Both the position numbers and the translations under genes were made by a program. The notes below the pieces were generated by a model. That model was not told where the DNA came from, searched no databases, and saw only the letters and a program-made list of their open reading frames with translations. DNA of 26,862 bases, taken from CAIOZW01 sp049317725. Its GTDB lineage: Bacteria > Acidobacteriota > Blastocatellia > RBC074. Positions within the stretch are counted from its first letter, which is position 1, and the number at the start of each line of letters is the position of its first letter. Of the stretch, positions 23,558 through 26,862 are shown piece after piece. The DNA lies in contig JBMOHS010000034.1 in NCBI GenBank assembly GCA_049317725.1, positions 1 to 26,862 on the forward strand. Reading direction: 5' to 3'.

Positions 23558-24364
23558 TTACCGCGGGGAGTCAGGAGGTGGAGCGTCGGCATATTGCAGA
23601 TAGGTCTCTTTGGTCAGGACAAGGCTGGTAACGACGACGCTGGTCGGGGAGTTGGCGATCTTGCTGTTGAGCAAGGGCCGCCCGTTGAGGGTCAACCGCA
23701 GAGAGGGAAGGTTCCCGGCACTGAGCACCAGTCGCTCTTGGGCCACGTATTCGCGATTCGCACCGGGAGGCAACAGCGCCTCTTCCGGAACCTCCTTGTC
23801 ACGCGTAACTTTAATCCAGCAGGCCGAGGCACCAACGGCGACCGACAGGCGCAAGTCCTGCGACTCTTCCGGGGATGGGCTGGGTGGCGCTGGAGTTGGC
23901 GTCGGGATCCGGTCGACGGCGGCTGAGCGATCTTCCGCAATCCCGGTTTGAGTCGCGGACGGCGTGTCCGGGGCCAGTGCCTCCCGGAAGAAGAACCGGT
24001 AGGCCAGATAGGACGTGCCAGCGAGGACGACCAAGAGAAGCAGACTGAGAACAAAGCCGCTGCCGTAAGTCGGGGGGCGATCCCAATTCTCGACTCCCAG
24101 CTCGAAGCGACGGTCCTCTTCCCCGCCCTGGGCCGCCAACTGCTCCTCATAGAGACGAAGGGCCGTAGGCTCTTCCAGACCAACTTCGCGGGCGAATTTC
24201 CGGACAAAGGATCGATTGAAGATCCCACCAGGGAGGGGAGCGTAGTCATCCGCTTCGATGGCTTTCAGAAACTGAACCCCGACGAGGGTCCGGTCGGCGA
24301 CCTGCTGAAGCGTCACCCCTCTCTCTTCCCGGTACTTTTTGAGTTCCTGCCCCAGTGTTGTCAT
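23558..24364 (-). CDS. RodZ-like helix-turn-helix membrane protein
   Basis: A 268-residue protein. Residues 2 to about 70 form a Cro/C1-type HTH_25 domain (LGQELKKYREERGVTLQQVADRT, then GGIFNRSFVRKFAREVGL), the hallmark of RodZ. One membrane helix lies at about 103-122, followed by a Pro/Ser-rich linker (153-168) and a C-terminal beta domain like DUF4115 (ACWIKVTRD, PPGANREYVAQERLVLSAGN). RodZ links the MreB cytoskeleton to the elongation machinery in rod-shaped cells, and this protein has the complete architecture. The ATG at 24364 is chosen because the HTH starts there; a GTG two codons upstream is possible, and no good ribosome binding site precedes either. It is the first gene of a pair with guaB; mreB is not in the window. 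Confidence 0.82.
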   Translation of the reverse strand: MTTLGQELKKYREERGVTLQQVADRTLVGVQFLKAIEADDYAPLPGGIFNRSFVRKFAREVGLEEPTALRLYEEQLAAQGGEEDRRFELGVENWDRPPTYGSGFVLSLLLLVVLAGTSYLAYRFFFREALAPDTPSATQTGIAEDRSAAVDRIPTPTPAPPSPSPEESQDLRLSVAVGASACWIKVTRDKEVPEEALLPPGANREYVAQERLVLSAGNLPSLRLTLNGRPLLNSKIANSPTSVVVTSLVLTKETYLQYADAPPPDSPR

Positions 24365-24471
24365 GGCCACTCGCCAGGCTGCTCGCCAGCCTTTGTCCAG
24401 CATTCACTGCGCTTGGTCCGGCGTTGCGGCACCTGCGTGTCGACGTCGAGCCTGTCATCAAAGGATCGGGG

Positions 24472-24531
24472 GACGAGCCCAGCTCGTCGAAACCGAATAG
24501 ATGTAATAGTACGGGCTCTTCCAGAGCCTGT
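24472..24531 (-). repeat. Two adjacent hairpins upstream of rodZ-like/guaB
   Basis: Hairpin one (24511-24531) has nine pairs including one G:T and a 3-nt loop; hairpin two (24472-24488) has a perfect 7-bp stem GACGAGC/GCTCGTC with a 3-nt loop. They lie in the 222-bp gap between the DUF255 gene stop and the rodZ-like start. Hairpin one is followed on the minus strand by an AT-rich stretch and may be the terminator of the DUF255 gene; no clear T-run is present. Confidence 0.5.
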
Positions 24532-24586
24532 CAAAGGCAGTCAACGAGCAGTAAGCCTCCATTGGGCGAAGAACAAGCATCCAGGA

Positions 24587-26716
24587 TCAACGCGACAGGG
24601 GAGACACCAGCATCCGGCGCAAGGCCTCGGGATCGGTCATCGGGCGCTCGCAGGTGTGATGGCGGCAGAGATAGACCGTCGGTTGCCCATCGACCGCCGG
24701 GCGGTTGGCAAGCAATGGAATCTCCCCCAAGTCCCCAGAGACCGCTCGATCAGGGGAGGGCGCAACGGTTGGCCGACCCGGGTCGGCAAGAGCCACCACC
24801 GTATGGGGGAGGAAGCGCTGGTCGAGGATGGCGCGTAATTCCGCCATGGCCGGCGACGAGACGGGTCCGACCAGCGCGATCTCATAGGGAGAGGCGAGGG
24901 CAAAGTCGATGGCGCAGAGCAAGTGGCCAAACCCAGTCGGCATGCGGGGAATCACCGCCGCGACTTGCTGGAAGATCTCCTCGGCGAGGTCACGATAGCG
25001 GGACTCGCCAGTATAGAGCGCCAAACGGAGGAGCACCTCAGCAGCGACAGCGTTGCCGCTCGGCGTCGCGTTGTCGTAGAAGTCCTTGGATCGGGCGATC
25101 AGCGTTTCGTGATCGTGGCTGGTGAAGAAGAATCCGCCACTCTCCGCGTCGTGGAAGTGCTCGACCATCGCTTCGGTCAGCCGGTGGGCTTCGTGATACC
25201 AACGGGGATCGAAGCTGACTTGGTAGAGAGCAAGCAGGCCATCGATGGTGTTGGCATAGTCCTCGAGGTAGCCGTTGAGCCTGGTCTGGCCACGATGGCG
25301 GGTCCGCCGCAAGCGATTTCCCTCGCACATCTCAGTGGTCAGAAATTGGGCGTTGCGGATGGCGATCTCGAGGTAGTCCTGACGGTTGAGCGCGCGGGCA
25401 GCCTCGGCAAAGCTGCGCAGCATCAGCCCGTTCCAGGCGGTGAGCATCTTCTCGTCGCGAGCGGGCTTGAGGCGGGCCTCTCGCGTGTTAAAGAGAATCT
25501 GCCGGCCGCGAGCAAGGAGCTTTTCGAGGGCATCAGGGGTCAGTCCAAGCCGTGGGGCCATCGCTTCGACTGTCTCCTCGACGTGGAGGATGTTCTCTTC
25601 CTCGAAGTTGCCCTCTTCGGTAATGTCGTAGAAGCGGCAGAAGATCTCTCCATCTTCTGGCCCGAGGAGGGAGAGGACCTCCGCGGGCCGCCAGACAAAG
25701 AACTTGCCCTCGACCCCTTCGCTATCGGCATCCTGTGTGGAGTAGAATCCGCCGGAGGGATCCGTCATCTCCCGTCGGACATAGTCGAGGGTCTCCTCGA
25801 CGATCTGCCGATAGAACGGATTGCCCGTCACCAACCAGGCTTCGAGATAAACGCGGGAGAGCAGCGCATTGTCGTAGAGCATCTTCTCGAAGTGGGGAAC
25901 GAGCCAGCGATCGTCGACGGAGTAGCGATGGAAGCCCCCGCCGAGTTGGTCGTAGATCCCGCCGTGCGCCATCCGGTCGAGCGTCAGGGTGACGGCGTCG
26001 CGACACCCCCGGTCCGGCTGCCGAAGGTCTTGGCGAAGGAGAAAGGAGAGGGCCATCGCCGGAGGGAATTTTGGGCGCGTGCCAAAGCCTCCGTGGGTCC
26101 GGTCGAGAGACTGCAGGAGCCGCGTCGCACTCTGATCAAGCACCGCCATCGTCGCCGCCTCGCCGGCCCCCTTGAAACGGTCGATGCGTTGAAGCTCCTG
26201 GAGCAGACCTCCCGCGTTCTTCTCGATCTCCTCCCGACGATGCTGCCACGCCTCCGCCAGGGAGATGAGGACCCGCGGGAATCCGGGCATCCCGTGGCGA
26301 TCGACGGGTGGGTAGTAGGTACCGCCATAGAAGGGCCGCCCATCCGGCGTCAGAAAGACGGTCATCGGCCATCCACCGTGCCCCGTCATCATCTGGACCG
26401 CGTTCATGTAGATGGTGTCGAGGTCTGGACGCTCCTCTCGATCGACCTTGATGTTGATGAAGTGCTCATTCATGAGGCGGGCAATCGGCTCGTTCTCGAA
26501 CGACTCGTGCTCCATAACGTGGCACCAGTGGCAGGCCGAGTAGCCGATACTCAAGAGAATCGGCCGATTCTCTGCGCGCGCACGACCGAGTGCCTCTTCT
26601 CCCCACGGGTACCAGTCGACGGGGTTGTGGGCGTGCTGCAGGAGGTACGGGCTCGTCTCGTGGATCAGTCGATTGGTGAACTTCGGCTCGCTTGCATTCT
26701 CCTCTGCCTTTACCAT
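24587..26716 (-). CDS. DUF255 thioredoxin-domain protein (YyaL/SPATA20 family)
   Basis: A 709-residue protein. The N-terminal DUF255 domain is a thioredoxin-like fold with the start motif RLIHETSPYLLQHAHNPVDW at 16-35, the CXXC motif CHWCHVM (Cys62, Cys65), and GGWPMTVFLTPDGRPFYGGTYYP. The remaining about 500 residues resemble an (alpha/alpha)6 barrel of the cellobiose-epimerase/glycosidase type (GGIYDQLGGGFHRYSVDDRW, then HFEKMLYDNALL). The family is widespread in bacteria and animals (YyaL, SPATA20), and its substrate is unknown; a redox or sugar-related role is proposed only. The ATG at 26716 has AAGGGAG upstream at good spacing; an ORF reaching back to 26767 adds a non-conserved leader. 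No signal peptide, so probably cytoplasmic. Confidence 0.92.
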   Translation of the reverse strand: MVKAEENASEPKFTNRLIHETSPYLLQHAHNPVDWYPWGEEALGRARAENRPILLSIGYSACHWCHVMEHESFENEPIARLMNEHFINIKVDREERPDLDTIYMNAVQMMTGHGGWPMTVFLTPDGRPFYGGTYYPPVDRHGMPGFPRVLISLAEAWQHRREEIEKNAGGLLQELQRIDRFKGAGEAATMAVLDQSATRLLQSLDRTHGGFGTRPKFPPAMALSFLLRQDLRQPDRGCRDAVTLTLDRMAHGGIYDQLGGGFHRYSVDDRWLVPHFEKMLYDNALLSRVYLEAWLVTGNPFYRQIVEETLDYVRREMTDPSGGFYSTQDADSEGVEGKFFVWRPAEVLSLLGPEDGEIFCRFYDITEEGNFEEENILHVEETVEAMAPRLGLTPDALEKLLARGRQILFNTREARLKPARDEKMLTAWNGLMLRSFAEAARALNRQDYLEIAIRNAQFLTTEMCEGNRLRRTRHRGQTRLNGYLEDYANTIDGLLALYQVSFDPRWYHEAHRLTEAMVEHFHDAESGGFFFTSHDHETLIARSKDFYDNATPSGNAVAAEVLLRLALYTGESRYRDLAEEIFQQVAAVIPRMPTGFGHLLCAIDFALASPYEIALVGPVSSPAMAELRAILDQRFLPHTVVALADPGRPTVAPSPDRAVSGDLGEIPLLANRPAVDGQPTVYLCRHHTCERPMTDPEALRRMLVSPLSR

Positions 26717-26786
26717 AACCACTCCCTTGACCCACCATCGGGGCGTTTCTGCTGCTTCCTCGAACACGATCTTGCCACCATTCCCA

Positions 26787-26800
26787 TTCCCGCACGGGAA
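26787..26800. promoter_or_regulatory. 14-bp palindrome upstream of the DUF255 gene
   Basis: TTCCCG and CGGGAA flank a 2-base centre, about 70 bases before the DUF255 gene start. The short, symmetric form suits an operator of a dimeric repressor, but no promoter could be placed around it. Confidence 0.4.
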
Positions 26801-26862
26801 AAGAACCGGGATGGTCGGAGAGAACTGTTTCCGATTCGTGGCAAAGAGGCTACTATTCTGTG

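Noticed and set aside
22130..23926. A 598-residue plus-strand ORF opposite guaB and the rodZ-like gene
   Set aside because: It spans two well-supported genes on the other strand, is Asp/Arg/Gly-rich and has no recognisable motif.

Overview
The window looks like chromosomal DNA of a free-living, GC-rich, Gram-negative bacterium, most likely of the phylum Acidobacteriota (class uncertain, possibly Blastocatellia). The phylum call rests on three things: a membrane-anchored OmpR/CadC-type regulator with a PD40 beta-propeller, a 1084-residue Oar-like TonB-dependent receptor with a carboxypeptidase-regulatory N-domain, and TPR and Yip1-like membrane proteins placed among housekeeping genes. LolA and the TonB receptor show an outer membrane. 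I see no rRNA, tRNA, CRISPR array, insertion sequence, phage gene or obvious pseudogene.

Layout. A single plus-strand regulator gene (275-2557) converges on a long minus-strand run read from about 8400 down to 2578: psuG, ABC-2 permease, membrane TPR protein, ABC ATPase, lolA, HAD phosphatase and a coiled-coil J-domain protein. Spacing in this run is mostly tight or overlapping, apart from a 211-bp gap after the permease. psuG diverges from the plus-strand pair glgC-plsC across a short region that carries a 34-bp imperfect palindrome. Next, on the minus strand, lie an oxidase subunit III gene overlapping a DUF420 gene, and upstream of them the large TonB-dependent receptor with its own strong terminator. 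A 341-bp gap with an 11-bp inverted repeat separates the receptor from carA. carA is preceded by a Yip1-like/TPR membrane protein and by signal peptidase I (lepB), which has a good sigma70-type promoter.

An iron module follows on the minus strand: a ferritin-like protein and, two bases after its stop, a YggX-family Fe(II)-trafficking protein that carries four cysteines in rubredoxin-like spacing. A G-rich tract separates this module from the divergent translational GTPase gene typA/bipA. typA converges on guaB (IMP dehydrogenase) at a 36-bp, probably bidirectional, terminator. guaB is the second gene of a rodZ-like/guaB pair. The last gene is a 709-residue DUF255 thioredoxin-domain protein.

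Taken together this is a mostly ordinary core region: nucleotide synthesis, glycogen and phospholipid precursors, envelope biogenesis, protein export and iron handling. The most unusual items are the tetracysteine YggX variant coupled to a ferritin, the J-domain protein translationally coupled to a HAD phosphatase behind lolA, the stand-alone oxidase subunit III/DUF420 pair, and several unexplained palindromes between genes. All family assignments come from reading motifs in the translated sequence; no database search was run.
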